Below, one piece after another: positions 1-11,578 of a DNA stretch of 64,000 bases. The DNA lies in contig JACCGJ010010473.1 in the NCBI GenBank assembly GCA_013407085.1, positions 124,001 through 188,000 on the forward strand. Reading direction: 5' to 3'. Position 1 is the first letter of the stretch. Each line of letters starts with the position of its first letter. The notes beneath the pieces are model-generated. The model did no database searches. It had not been told where the DNA came from and was given only the letters and a program-made list of their open reading frames with translations. Origin of the DNA: Atriophallophorus winterbourni (taxonomy: Eukaryota > Platyhelminthes > Trematoda > Plagiorchiida > Microphallidae). A program made the position numbers and the translations under genes.

Positions 1-760
1 CTGAAACGAAATTACTATAAAGTTTTATACGTCGTTTATTTTGTTTATAATACAAAAATGGATCTTAGCGTATTTCAAAATGAAGTTGATATGATATTCC
101 GGAAAAAATACGGCCATTCAAGCGCGGCGGATGTGAGCAGCACTGGGCATTGGTTGTATTCAAGAGATTTTAGCTCTTGCCAAAGAGGACTCGGTGATTT
201 CGTTATTGAACACCTTGGTTCATTTGTAGGAACCATATACATATGAAACCTGACAAACCGATATCGCTAAAAAATTCTTCACTGTTTCAGGATAGGCTTA
301 AATGAATATTACCGTCTCTACTTGAGGGCTGTATACACACGTCATAAAATATGAACGTCTAGGGAATTTGAGCAAAGCTATTCGATGAAAATTGAAAGAG
401 TTCACATCTTTCTGGAAAACAATTAATTGAGTTTTAAACTTTACAAATCAAAAATATGGCTTTTTTTCACAAATTCTGAATTTGCTTAAAAATATTGGTA
501 ATCTTGTTTTCCAGTATACTGTGTTGGATAAATTGATATTTTTTCATCTGTTTCTAAGTCTGGAAAACGGTCCACAATACGTGAACATTCTCAAATTTGC
601 CTTGTTTATGACAGGATAACATCCGCACAATGGGAAACTTTATAATTAGACTTAGTTAAATTGGCTAATGATCGCATATATTATCGCTGCACTATTGGAA
701 AAAAAGGAAACCATTTTCGATTCCATTTTGCAAACTACCGAGTGTGGTTAGCATTCTGGT

Positions 761-952
761 GTGTTGAAAAAGAATGACTACGTCGGCAAAGTATTCGAAT
801 GTGGAATTTTAGGTCAAGTGAGAAACAGCGCCTCAAATGTTTTTGTCATCCGTCTTGCAACGCGAGGCAACAATAAAGTAACTTCGCTCTATCGTAGTAA
901 CCCGTTAAAGCATGTTGTTATTAGCATTAAAAAATATAGTAACAAGCTATAA
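761..952 (+). other. Short open frame shared by both duplication copies (copy A)
   Basis: An open frame of 63 codons starts at a GTG with no upstream ATG. The part reading DYVGKVFECGILGQ is retained in copy B at 11,243. I do not recognise a family. Conservation of the frame between two roughly 87-percent-identical copies could be chance, because the copies are not very diverged. It may be a piece of an element ORF; no function is proposed. Confidence 0.2.
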
Positions 953-1576
953 ACGAGCGATTTATTTTACACATACTCTATCTGACCTTGAAATTCAGAC
1001 GTCTTAACTCCTGTTGTGATGAAAATCTTGTAAATGAAATTTAATTTCTTGTCACGTCATCTTGTAAGATCTAGATCTCAATCGCTTTGATTGTAGATGA
1101 AATTTAATTCATTATGATTAATTTCGGAGGGATAATCATTTCATTTGAAGAAACGGATTAACACATCTTTGTGTACCCCGTGTCAATCATTGTTATTCAA
1201 AACGTGTTGGATTGTACAAACATCACGTGCTTCCGAATGAAGCCCATGGTCAAAGGCTTTATATGGCGGATCAAAAAGTAGTTTGTCTTGTGGTATGATT
1301 TCTACATAAAATTGACGGGTGATTTATGATTGTGTTGGAATTTAGAGAAGCGTACATATTTTGAACCACCGCTGACTGAGGTAATCGACAGGTGACATGA
1401 ATATCACTTGATGTTCATGTTGTAATGCCAATTATTTGATATGTATTCTTTAATGGTGTCATTCAATTCCTCTAACCAATTAGTATCTTTGAATTCTCTA
1501 TGTTCACGTCGCAATAACCTGCGGCTTGTGATGGAAATGTATGAAACTGAGGATTCTACATATAATCAGATTGCTT

Positions 1577-2934
1577 GAACTTGAATGAAAAATTCAAGTA
1601 TTCTTTACTTCGGATACGCAACTAATTTAAGTGATTTTTAAGCAAAATCTTTCTTTATATAATCACTGGATCTGCATGCGTCATTATGTATACACTTCCT
1701 GCAGATTATGTTCACAATGGCACTGAAACGAGCAAAGTCAGTAAGTTCCATTTTTTACAAAAGGTTGATTACAAAGATAAAGGATGAATCTTATAATAAC
1801 GATGCCCTCGATCGTTTATTTTATATAATCATATTTAAAAAGCTGATTTGCATGCCTCACCATCACATACACTACACCGCGACCGGAGTTATGCTATTTG
1901 CCTGCATCATGTTAGGACAGCACGATCAGCATTTGCATGCGATTGCAACTGTGGAAAAATGTTAAACTAGTTTCGTTTTTACGCTCATCTCTAATGCACT
2001 CCGAATATTATATCATATGGCATGTTAGATCGCCAACGTTCTTATAATCTTGATATCTCTGTTTACTTTCTTGACAAATGGAAAAGAGCATCCCCATGTT
2101 GAACTTCTGTTGACCTGAGGCTCAAACAATGTACTCGTCTGGTTGATGGGCAGATTAACGTGTTCTACTTGAACACGATTTGCCTGTTTAGTCTACAAAA
2201 ATAGCGGGAATATTAAAGTTCTATCTCCTGAAACATCAAATTTATTATCGAACGCGGTATGTTCTGTGATATCAAACTTTATTAACTTTTTAAAGCTAAA
2301 TAGGAAAACATAGAAATTATTTCATTGTTTCGACGTTCATCAATTCACAGATTTGCAAGCTTTTTTCAAAACTCGTTTGAGACCGGAGACGAAGACACCC
2401 GATTATTGTGAAGAGGTTTGTGATTAGTTCTATATTGCGAAGCTTTTTTATTTCTAGTTCAATGTTTAGTACTGAATTCTTTGCATTTTTTAGATGCGGG
2501 TTATGCTGAACATGACAGAAGTTATGCTCCAATGTCCCAGTGTTACCATAAACGAATTTACAAAAACATTACACATGATAATAAGCATCAATCTGAAGAA
2601 TTCCCGGCGGATATCAAAACCTATCTGGAATGCACCAATTTTGCTCTTGAGTGAATTTCGAAAACGAAATAACGAACGACCGGTGAACATAATATTGATG
2701 TCGAAAGAGAAAACGTTCTCATAACGCTTTCTCCGGTTTTTTGTGTTTTCAATTTGAATGCAAAATTCAAGTTTGGCTCCATCAATTTCTTATTTTGACT
2801 AAAATTTTTGAATGCGTCGAAGCTGCATGGGGGTCAAAATAGTATGTTTGTGATTTAAAAAAATTTCACTAACATTACCATAATCGAAAACATGACTCAA
2901 CAGAATCTGGGTGCAATTGTCACACAGGAAATGT
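1577..2934. other. 1.36-kb segment present only in copy A
   Basis: Copy B reads straight from cggattg (about 12,073) into ttcacgattttcag, whereas copy A has this extra block between the same flanks. It contains only short frames on both strands and nothing I recognise. A similar short motif (gaatg-a/c-aaaattcaagt) lies near both ends, at about 1,583 and 2,756. It may be an insertion in A or a deletion in B; no clear TSD was found. Confidence 0.6.
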
Positions 2935-3867
2935 TCACGATTTTCAGCGTAAAGTTAAAATTGAATTTTTGATAAAAGCCACGTTCACACTCGTGTACAG
3001 ATTATCATTGTGGCATAACTTGATGTTTTTTACTGACTGTCAAGCCTGATAGAAATTCTTCTTTAACCAATTTTAAAACGTTCGTGGATACAAGAGAAAC
3101 ACCGAATATCATCTTCAATAATTTTAATAATCTTGCTTTTCTGAACAACAAAATGTGAAATTGGCCATTCTGGAAAAATTGGTAAAAATGCTCACACGTG
3201 GTTTTGTTTCCGACGGAGGACCGCAGCCTTGATCGTAAAGCATTAAGTTTGTAGTTAAGATGTTTAGATTTTTGATTTTTAAATTACAAAGAGAATATGC
3301 TCCGGGGACTTATTAAACTAAGTTCAAAACCCAGTCATGTAATTCTATAGTGCATCGTTGTGAGCAACTTGTGAAATATTATCAATAACATGAGTTCAAT
3401 ATTCTCCACAAATTGCGCGACATTCTACCATCCTCTGCTTTGTGAATATATAAGAAAAACCTGTAATAATATAGTAACCAACGTGCCGAAATTGCTATCA
3501 AATTTCCGACTCAAAAGAATGCGAGATTAGGAAAAATATTTACTAGTCACATCAAAAGTAATTTCCACCATATTGCCGTATATCAATTAGTAAATAGCAT
3601 TTTTCATGCACATTAGAAATCAGTTATTGAAATATTATTCAACTAAATTTAGAAAACGTTGAGGTAAACTTTTACCTGTAATCATTTTCGATGCATACTA
3701 CGTTATATAAACAAGATTTTGATCAACGTATGGAATTCTTGGGCACTCAAATAAATTCTATTGCTTTTTTGGTCACACATTTTCCAACGCAATGTCGCTT
3801 ATTCAATTTCGGTATGATCCTTCAAGTTGTTTAACATTTAAATAATGTGGTTATGCCCACAACCCCA

Positions 3868-3919
3868 ATATATCTATATATATATTATATATATATATAT
3901 AGATATATATAATATATAT
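3868..3919. repeat. AT-rich palindromic microsatellite (copy A)
   Basis: An imperfect (TA)n tract with TATATCTATA/TAGATATA symmetry that can fold on itself. The equivalent position in copy B (12,997-13,040) is also an AT tract, so it predates the duplication, but the internal structure has diverged as expected for a slippage-prone tract. Confidence 0.8.
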
Positions 3920-3974
3920 GAGTATTTGACGTGTGAAACACCTCAGCCAAGATTCTGGGACATTAATCCTTGAT

Positions 3975-4630
3975 TTAATAAATAGGGTAATATTTAATAG
4001 ATATAGTTATAGTAGAATAGAGAGTAGGCAATACACTAGGATGCAACGAAATAATAGTCTTGAGCAGCACCAAAGAGTACCTCAATCAAATTCGAATGCC
4101 TCGAAAACTTTGTATAGTACGTGTGTTGAATTCCTTCATTTGTTTGAAAATTGTGACCTCAAATGTAAATTGTTTTGAAACAAAAAACGATGATCGTTTA
4201 CCACCGTTATGACTGTGTTTATTTTGTGTGAATATGTTTGTAACACTTTGTAAAGACTGCTGTGAATTCACGATCTATAAAAATCCGGAAAGCTAAAGCA
4301 AACATATCCACATAGATTTATTCATCACCACCTTATCACGGTGTAATCAGTTAACCCCTTTTTTGAATTATCGTTGCCTGCACAATTCTTAGAGAACGCT
4401 GAGAATCATTTTCTATTACAGTATGTTGCTACAATCACATTAGCGTTTAGTGAATATGTTTGAGCGTTCTATTTTTCGCATGCAAATATGTTTATACTAG
4501 CATTATCGCTACAACCCTGTAAGTATTCGATGGAAGTGTGTTAATCTACTGAAATAGGCTCTCATATTGTGAAATCGTTCGCTCAAATCTGTTGAGCTTC
4601 CGCAAAAATCAAGTTGACCTTTGAAACCTC
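3975..4630. other. 0.65-kb segment present only in copy A
   Basis: Copy B passes from the aagattctaggac context (about 13,120) almost directly to ggtacaaataattgcctaatcag (about 13,165), while copy A has about 650 bases between the matching flanks. It contains a short plus frame at 3,933-4,178 with no recognisable domain. Polarity (insertion or deletion) cannot be decided from two copies. Confidence 0.5.
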
Positions 4631-5004
4631 AGATCGAGAAAGCTGGTACAAATAATTGCCTAATCAGTTGAGCTTAAATACATGTGGTTTGCGTCAAAAA
4701 CCATGACAATGAATAGAATTCGGAATTTAAATGCATTTGCATATCACACACACCACAATCTTTCCCATGTAGTGTGCACGTAGCAGATAGGGAGAGTACA
4801 ATAACCATCTGGATGGTTAAACAGAGTGGATGTTGGAGAACTAGATGCTGATGTATGCCACGAATATGATATAGGTGGTAAAAGCAACCTGCTCAATTGC
4901 CTGTCCACAAACACATTTAGATCCGTTTAAACATCGTAAACAGGAATTCGTATATGCTTGGTATCTTTTGATGAAAGTGCTTATAAATATGGATTTTTAA
5001 AAAG

Positions 5005-5190
5005 GTAAAAAGTGACCCAGATGATAACACTTTGGACTACAATGATGACGTTCGGGGCTTCGAATCCCACGCGAAGCAGAAGTTATGCACTGCTGAACAG
5101 CTCAAAAAAGAGCGAAACTTCAGCCGAATGCTCTCAATATGGACAGCTGTGATATCAGTTTTGAACATTTCAGCGGGATAATTACTCACA
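5005..5190 (+). mobile_element. Degenerate tRNA-derived SINE with hammerhead-like core (Sm-alpha-like), copy A
   Basis: Seen directly: a tRNA-like head from about 5,011 with an A-box-like stretch (gtgacccagatgataac), followed at 5,059-5,068 by a canonical-looking B box (ttcgaatccc). About 20 bases later comes a hammerhead-like core: ctgctga at 5,090-5,096, a 4-bp stem gctc/gagc (5,100-5,103 with 5,110-5,113) around an A6 loop, then gaaac at 5,114-5,118. A canonical hammerhead has CUGAUGA then GAAA, so one core base differs. From family knowledge, schistosome Sm-alpha SINEs combine a pol III tRNA-like promoter with a hammerhead ribozyme in this order, and the downstream text (tgctctcaatatgg...) is also reminiscent of them. 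It is probably no longer self-cleaving. Confidence 0.6.
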
Positions 5191-5659
5191 AACTTAAACA
5201 TGTGGTTTATTTATTGCCTACGTTTTTTCATAATTTAAGTCATCCGTGACCACTTAAAATGTCGATGAGGAACAACTCCTTTTTTAGGATATCCAGAAAC
5301 AAGATTGCTCGAATCTTTTCAATCAGAATACTATATTAACCAATGTGGGTTGCTCAATCCTGCAGTGTTTACGATATAATTAGCGAAGTAATAGTAACTT
5401 CAGCGGGAGATTAAAAATATTTGGGAATTCAAACAAACCCATGACTCACAGATTATTTGCTTGGTACGTTTAACTTGGTTGTATATTTTACGCTCTGCTA
5501 AAACATCATTACTAATATTCTCCATTATGTGAAATTAATGTAAAATAGACAAATTATTTTATGATAATATGAAAAGCAAATCGTTCATTATATTTCGTGC
5601 TGATAAATTACGATTGTGATTAAATCACTCTAATTGTCAGATGAGTACAATTAATGTTC

Positions 5660-6985
5660 GCCTCAACGGCAATTGCTGTTAAAAGGTGGTCAGGGGCATT
5701 GGGTGCACCGATTGCGAGCGTTGGGCTCACCTAAGCTGCTCTGGCATACTTTACATTCACTATGGGATTTATGCAAATTACCGCTGGTTGCAGTGGCATT
5801 GCACCTTCTGCCATAAGGCTGCCCGTGTTGCTGCTGCTGTTATTCTAAAACAATAAAACAGTGAACCCATGCCTAGCTAGTTGAACGTCGTAACCACTCA
5901 AACTTGCGCATCTCGGTGCTTGGTTGGCAAAGTGAGCTCGGGGAATGCACACAAAAGTTGGCAAAGTTAACCAATTACACAATCCACCCAATGAGGTCAA
6001 TGTAAGAAGAAATCTGAAAAATGCTGCAATTAAAAAATCCAGATTAACTGCAGCAAAAGGTAAAGTCTAACCGGTTAGCCAAGTAACCCGTCCATTATGC
6101 AAGCTACCACTAAAAAGGTAACGAATGTAGCTGGAACCTGTAAGAGGCGTACTAAAACCAGTTAGGACAGTACACAAAAACGGCAACGTTCAATTTATGT
6201 CGGTTCACACGTGCTGGACCAAATTATTCAGGAATTAAATGGTTTGCGTCCGCAAATCGAAACACTGCACAGCATTTTCTCTGCTCCAAAATCTAGAACT
6301 GGAAATGCACTAGTTTCTAACCGAGCAAAACCATTTATTAAGGAATCTTAGTCTCGCAGAAATCTCCATCGCAGGTGTATAAAAGAACTCCTCTCAAATA
6401 TGAGTATGGAGCCTTCTATTTGCACATTGCGAATACACTGTGTAGGACGATTTAGAATCGGTAAATGTCCAGGATCAATCCTGGTTGAATTCAATTACGA
6501 TGCGAATCAGGATGCATTTTTTGATAGAGCTGAGCATATCACCAACACAACGCTGGATAAACTTGCGGTAAAGCTCGACAACCCTCCGTCCCAGATTATA
6601 TTCTGATTCCAATAGGAGAAAGTAAGCAATGAGAACATCGGGAATTCCTAACCCGGATGCAGCGCAAAACGCTATTGAGTCACAGACGGGCATACTGAAC
6701 AGCATTTTGTCACTTGTCTTGATGTCCGGCCAATATGACGTTAATTGTCTTACCGCAATTGACGATATTACCCGAGCAGGTGACTCCTGTAGTTACTTTT
6801 CTTCTAAGGACGCAGTCTTAAATGTCAAGCAGCGGTCCGTTATTTTAACGCAAGAGACAGCCGCAAATGATGATCCTACTCTAAGTAGCACGCTATAAAA
6901 CGTGCATCTTTCTCCAGTGCTTCGACCGAGGGCCAAACAGGATCAAATTCCGGAAAACGAAAAACCAGTGCCCAATTATTGTGCG
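5660..6985 (+). pseudogene. CR1-like LINE ORF1 (PHD-finger type) relic, copy A
   Basis: The DNA aligns along its length with the ORF1 of the LINE at 59,850-61,252. The cysteine/tryptophan-rich segment near 5,700-5,830 matches the PHD-like part at 59,868. The stretch at 6,225-6,600 matches the ORF1 middle region (for example LVEFNYDANQDAFFDRAEH against its homologue), and 6,890-6,940 matches the ORF1 end (LRPRAKQD-like). Frame is lost repeatedly. The relic ends around 6,985, within the start of the homologous ORF2 (tgtgcgcacatgtatttgacataag), where it abuts a LINE on the opposite strand. ORF1 proteins of this type are RNP/chaperone components of CR1-clade retrotransposition. Confidence 0.75.
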
Positions 6986-6999
6986 CACATGTATTTGAC

Positions 7000-8650
7000 A
7001 TAAGTTTCGAGTATTAGGATTCAAGATCTATGGTTCAAAAAGCAATCAAGTTTAAATAACCGCAGAGTTGAACTATAGGTGAAAATGTGTATATATGCAA
7101 GTATAAATTTGATAGAAATCAATGAGACCATGATAGTATATTTATAGTTTTGGGCAAAATTCGGATTAGCTCTCATATAATCGTCAAATATTGATTTGAA
7201 TAAAGATAATCTGTTTAAGATTACCAAATCGGAACGTAGGGAATTCCATGCAAAGCACACACGTACCGAATAAAAATACATGCGACAGTTCCGTTTGGAA
7301 TTTGGTATTTCCAACTTGCAACCATGGACACGGCTGTTTTTGGAATTTCCAAGTTGGAATAATATATCCAGCGTGTCGGGAAAAGTAGTGAGTAATTTGT
7401 ATTCGAGCATCAGATCACCTCGCATTCTCCTTTGTGCAAGTGTCATTATATCCAGTCGCCTGATTTTTCAGGCGAATGGCATATTTTCGAGTCCAATGTC
7501 AATCCTTAAAGTTTTCCGGTATATGCGATACAGGAGTAGGATGTCGTTTTGAAGCCATGATGTCCAGTCTTGTGCGGGATAAACTGGAATCGGGCCTATA
7601 TATGTATTCATCGTGAAAGGAAAACACCACGGAGGAAACGTACAAATATAGCTGTAATATGCCGAGCAGCCTAGACGCGATTTTGTAAACGGTTTTGCAT
7701 TGCAGATCATTTTTCTAACTGCCGCAAATCCAGACGCCCAGGTCCTTTTCGACTTTGGTGTACTCCAGGTTTATGCCGCCTAGCTTGTATGGATAGGAAA
7801 AGTAAAGGTCACGACCGATCTGAATCATTTTAGACTCTAGCATATTCAATGTCAGTTTATTTTCGGATGAGTAGTTCAACAAATCACTCGAATAGTTTTG
7901 CAGCAAGATACAATCGTCATCAATTTTGCTTTGCCTCTATAGTTTTATATTGTCAGCACACAAAACCTTCTCACTATCATTTGGTATGTCGTTCGTATAG
8001 ACTACAAACAGTATTGGATGAAGCACGATGCGTTGTGGAACTCCGCTAGTGACATCGATGTTCTTCCATAATAAGCTGTCTACACGAACTCGAATGTGTC
8101 TGTTGCTGAGATAATCTTTTATCAATTCGTATAGTCCTGCATCAATACCGTGTTTCCTTATCTTATTCAAGAGTAAATTGTGATCAACTCTGTCGAACGC
8201 TTCAGAAGTGTCCAGGAAGCACACATAAATACAGCCTCCCGCATTTACATTTCTCGTCCAATCGTCTAAACTTCTCAGCAAATTTGTTAGGCAAAAGCGA
8301 TTTCTGCGAAATCCATGTTGAGCAACTGCCAAATGTTGATTCGTTTCCAGATGTCGCACAATTTCTGCGGTTATTGTTCGCTCAAAAACTTTTGATACCA
8401 AAGACAGCAAGGTGACCGACCTGTAATTTTCAACTTGCGAACGCCAACCACCTTTGTAAATGGGTATTTTTTGTCCCAATTTCCAGTCTAATGAAGCCAG
8501 CTTAAGCAAATTATAAGATGCGAGATAGAGAGATAGCTGCGCATGGAGATTTCTTAACGGTATATTTTCTCAAGTGCTGTGCTACCACCAGCGGAGTTAT
8601 CAATACTTCACTCAAGGCCGGTCGGTCGAGTCAAGCGATTAGTTCCTGAT
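7000..8650 (-). mobile_element. CR1-like LINE, 5'-truncated, RT domain and 3' tail
   Basis: Read on the minus strand, a 190-codon frame (8,509-7,937) has RT signatures in order: IPIYKGG, NYRSVTLLSLVSKVFE, QHGF, LDTSEAFDRVDH, SGVPQ and LCADN in place of the catalytic FADD, so the active site is lost. It continues in other frames through 7,906-7,715 (VEKDLGVWI, the block after the catalytic site) and a C-terminal part at 7,446-7,021 (CFAWNSLRSD). Homology extends weakly upstream to about 8,650. The 3' end near 7,000-7,045 carries copies of a TTGAATC-type tail, like the LINEs at 9,912 and 24,080. Frameshifted and dead. Confidence 0.85.
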
Positions 8651-8980
8651 CAGGCTCCGTAAATTTCGGCGCGAAAACGCTAACATGAATGTCTGCTAAC
8701 AGGTCAGCGGTCTGTGTTGTGGATTCTGTGAAGCCGGATGTTTTTTTCGTGCTAAGAATCCTAGTTTGCTATTCGTTCTATCATTTACAAGTACATAAAG
8801 AGCTACTGATTCTGTTGCATCTCAGAAATCAGTTGCCATTGGAAGCCTTGTTCTTCCTTTTGAATTAGGCTAATAAATTTGTTTCACGGTCGACTTAAAT
8901 GTGCCCAAGAATCACTTGTGTTGGTATCCTTGGGAAATTCCCATGTTACTTCCCTTTGTTCCATCCACTTTGTGTCCTGC
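8650..8980. other. Unassigned spacer
   Basis: Between a minus-strand LINE and a plus-strand LINE fragment. No coding signal, repeat or RNA recognised. Confidence 0.4.
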
Positions 8981-9912
8981 TCCGAAGAATGTCAAGTTCA
9001 CAAGAAGATTTGATCGAGCTGCGCCAGTGGTCAATCTCAAACAAACCGCCATTTAATTTGAGAAATCGCAAAATGTAGCAAGTCAGAAAACCCTTTATGT
9101 TCACCTATACACGCAGCAGCCAAATGCTATAATGAAGTTCATCAAAAATCTTATCGGCATCTAGGTGTCTCTCATTTTGGAAAACAGACTTCAGTGCTAA
9201 GCCGTCTAGAAGTGTGCGTGCAGCTTGCTCGGTTTATTGAGACGCATTTCCAGACGTTTTCCACTAAATTCACTCGCGATAATAATCAACACTTACATAC
9301 ATCCTGACGTTGACTATGCTGTACAAGCTTGGACGCCATAGATGGATAAAAACATCTCACACCTCAAACGAATTTATCACGACGCAACCAAAATGGTTAC
9401 CGTATTAAATAATTCAATGTTTGAGCAGCGACTGACCAGACTTGGGTCGCGCACCTTCGAAATATCTACGCGAAATTCCACCCTCTCAAACACCTCTTTA
9501 AGTTCGGATTTTTGTCCCTAAACGCAGCCACCCTTTGACCCTTCAATTCCTTGAGTCACGATTGAACTGTCGTCGTCACTTCTTTGCTGTTCGTGTATAC
9601 TTTTTGTGGAATAGCTTGCCAACGGATATTGTTACCTCAGCGAACGAGCACAAAGGTTGCGAATCCTTATGTTGAGAACTACTACATTGGCCCCTACCCT
9701 ATTGATGTCTACATTTTTGTTTCACACACAGAACTACCGTCCATAAAAAGATTCTCATCCCTCAGTTTGTGTCGCCATTAGGGATTTTTTCCTCCACCTA
9801 TGAAGAACACGGATATGATCATACAAGTAGCGATGTTTTTAATTTTTCAAACGTATATCCTATGGAAGTGTTCAGCAATTTACGTTTTAAACCGTGAATC
9901 TTGAATCTTGAA
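8980..9912 (+). mobile_element. CR1-like LINE fragment (RT C-terminus and 3' tail)
   Basis: Translated across frames on +, this gives the post-catalytic RT region: SSQEDLIELRQWSISNK near 8,995, then TYIHPDVDYAVQAWTP near 9,300 (the conserved R/HPxxEYAxQAW block), KRIYHDATKMV near 9,370 and a C-terminal FAVRVYFLWNSLP-type motif near 9,585-9,620 split between frames. The 3' end has the short tail tgaatcttgaatcttgaa at about 9,896-9,912. It is 5'-truncated and multiply frameshifted. It is the same tail family as the minus-strand LINE at 7,000. Confidence 0.8.
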
Positions 9913-9939
9913 CACTAAATTTAACGTTTTGTTCATATT

Positions 9940-10230
9940 ATAAGCTGATTGAAGAACTAAATGAAGCACAACAATTTCGTGATCTAACATTTGATGATTG
10001 CTTGGTTATGAAATTGTTCGAATAAGACAATTCGCAAAATGTCGTGATGTTTCAATTAAAATTCCCACTGCATGAGGATCGTAAACAATACATCAACGAA
10101 CATGGTCTCCTGAAACTTCAAAAAGATTTGTCCACTTTGGCCCGCAGAGACGTATCTGTCTGGTTTGCTCCGCTATATCCACATTATTGTGAGTTTCTAT
10201 TTTAAAATTGAAATTTTGAATAATCGTTCG
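9940..10230 (+). other. Possible LTR-element gag relic
   Basis: One frame reads KLIEELNEAQQFRDLTFDD, then a stop, then KFPLHEDRKQYINEHG and further residues to about 10,200. The pattern (charged helix, 'LTxDD', then a basic helical stretch) resembles the mid-gag segment of Gypsy elements such as the one at 45-46 kb, but similarity is weak. It could also be an eroded host exon. No motif decides between these. Confidence 0.2.
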
Positions 10231-10650
10231 ACTGGTTGCCATAATAACTATGTGAAAAATACTAACGTTTACTCAAAATGCATAGTAATAACTAAACACT
10301 ATCCGAAACGAAAGTACTATAAAGTTTTATACGTCGTTTATTTTGTTTCTATCAAAGAATTGCATCTTAGCGTATTTTAAAATGATGTTGATTTGATATT
10401 CCGAAAGAAAATATATTACAACAGATTACGGCCATTCAAGCGCGGCGGATGTGAGCAACAGTGTGCATTGGTTGTATTTATGAGATTTTAGCTCTTGCCA
10501 AAAAGGACTTGGTGATTTTGTTATTGAAAACCTTGGTTCATTTGTAGAAACCCTATACATATGACACCTGACACACCGAATTCGCTGAGAAATTCTGCAC
10601 TGTTTTAGGATAGACTTGAATGAATATTACCGTCTCTACTTGGGGGCTGT

Positions 10651-10786
10651 GCTGCCAGCGCTGCGGGAGAGATTGTTTCTCCCGAATCGGACTGTTTAGT
10701 CACTCAAAAAGCTGTAAAACTTGAACTTTCACGCGTTTGTGATGTACATCCATGGTCGACATCGACCGAAGGAGGCCAACAACAAA
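10651..10786 (+). mobile_element. 5'-truncated RTE-like LINE tail with 11-bp TSD
   Basis: 136 bases match the 3' end of the RTE-like LINE at 44,630-44,755 (gattgtttctcc, catggtcgacatcgacc) and end in aacaaa. The insert is bounded by exact 11-bp direct repeats ttgggggctgt at 10,640-10,650 and 10,787-10,797. Copy A of the duplication has the uninterrupted empty site (ttgagggctgt, 322-332). It therefore jumped into copy B after the duplication. It holds only the last codons and 3' UTR and cannot encode anything. Confidence 0.95.
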
Positions 10787-11242
10787 TTGGGGGCTGTATA
10801 CACACGTCATAAAATATGAACGTCTAGGGAATTTGAGCTAAGCTATTCGATAAAAATTAAAAGAGTTCACATCTTTCTGGAAAACAATTAATTGAGTTTT
10901 AAACTTTACAAATGAAACATATGGCAGTCTTTTTCACAAATTCGGAATTTGCTGAAAAATATTGGTAATCTTGTTTTCCAGTATACTGTGTTGGATAAAT
11001 TGATATTTTTTCATCTGTTCCTAAGTCTGGAAAACGGTCCACAATACGTGAACATTCTCGAATTTGCCTTGTTTATGACAGGATAATATCCGCACAATGG
11101 GAAACTTTATAATTAGACTTAGTTAAATTGGCTACTGATCGCATATATTATCGCTGCACTATTCGAAAAAAATGGAACCATTTTCGATTCCATTTTGCAA
11201 ACTACCGAGTGCACAGTATGGACATGTGGTTAGCATTCTGGT

Positions 11243-11578
11243 GTGTTGATAAGGAATGACTACGTCGGCAAAGTATTTGAATGTGGAATTTTAGGTCAAC
11301 TGAAAAACAGCGCCTCAAATGTTTTTGTTATCCGTCTTGCAATGCGAAGCAACAATAAAGTAAATTCGCTCTATCGTAATAACCCGTTAAACCAGGATGT
11401 TATTTGCTTTAAAAAATATATTAACAAGCTGAAAAAGAGCGATTTATTTTACACATGCTCTATCCGACCTTGGAATTCAGACGTCTTAACACCTGTTGTG
11501 ATCAAATGCTTGAACATGAAATTTATTTTCTTCTTACGTCAACTTTTAGGATCTAGATCTCCATCGCTTCGATTGTAG
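11243..11578 (+). other. Short open frame shared by both duplication copies (copy B)
   Basis: This is a 111-codon frame, longer than its copy A partner because the stop that ends copy A after about 63 codons is not present. The distal part reads FYTCSIRPWNS, vaguely like the aromatic-W-N-S motif near the C-terminus of CR1/Jockey-type LINE reverse transcriptases, but the upstream part does not fit that domain. It starts at a TTG, with no ATG in context. It is probably element-derived; product unknown. Confidence 0.25.

Larger units (their letters stand above)
1..7480. repeat. Segmental duplication, copy A
   Basis: This stretch is colinear with 10,300-15,935 in the same orientation. The shared opening is seen at position 12 and at 10,316 (ataaagttttatacgtcg), and matching blocks continue through the AT-rich palindrome, the SINE, the PHD-type ORF1 relic and the 3' end of a minus-strand LINE. 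By eye identity is roughly 85-90 percent with many small indels. Copy A carries about 1.36 kb (1,577-2,934) and about 0.65 kb (3,975-4,630) absent from copy B, and lacks the RTE tail found in copy B. The left end may lie outside the window. The gene-free parts (about 300-5,000) hold no recognisable coding sequence apart from the short shared frame at 761. Confidence 0.9.

Noticed and set aside
3868..3919. Cruciform-type regulatory site or replication origin
   Set aside because: A simple AT microsatellite explains it.
5011..5075. Functional tRNA gene
   Set aside because: A and B boxes are present but acceptor and anticodon stems do not pair, and the sequence continues into a SINE-like body; the copy at 13,537 has lost the B box.
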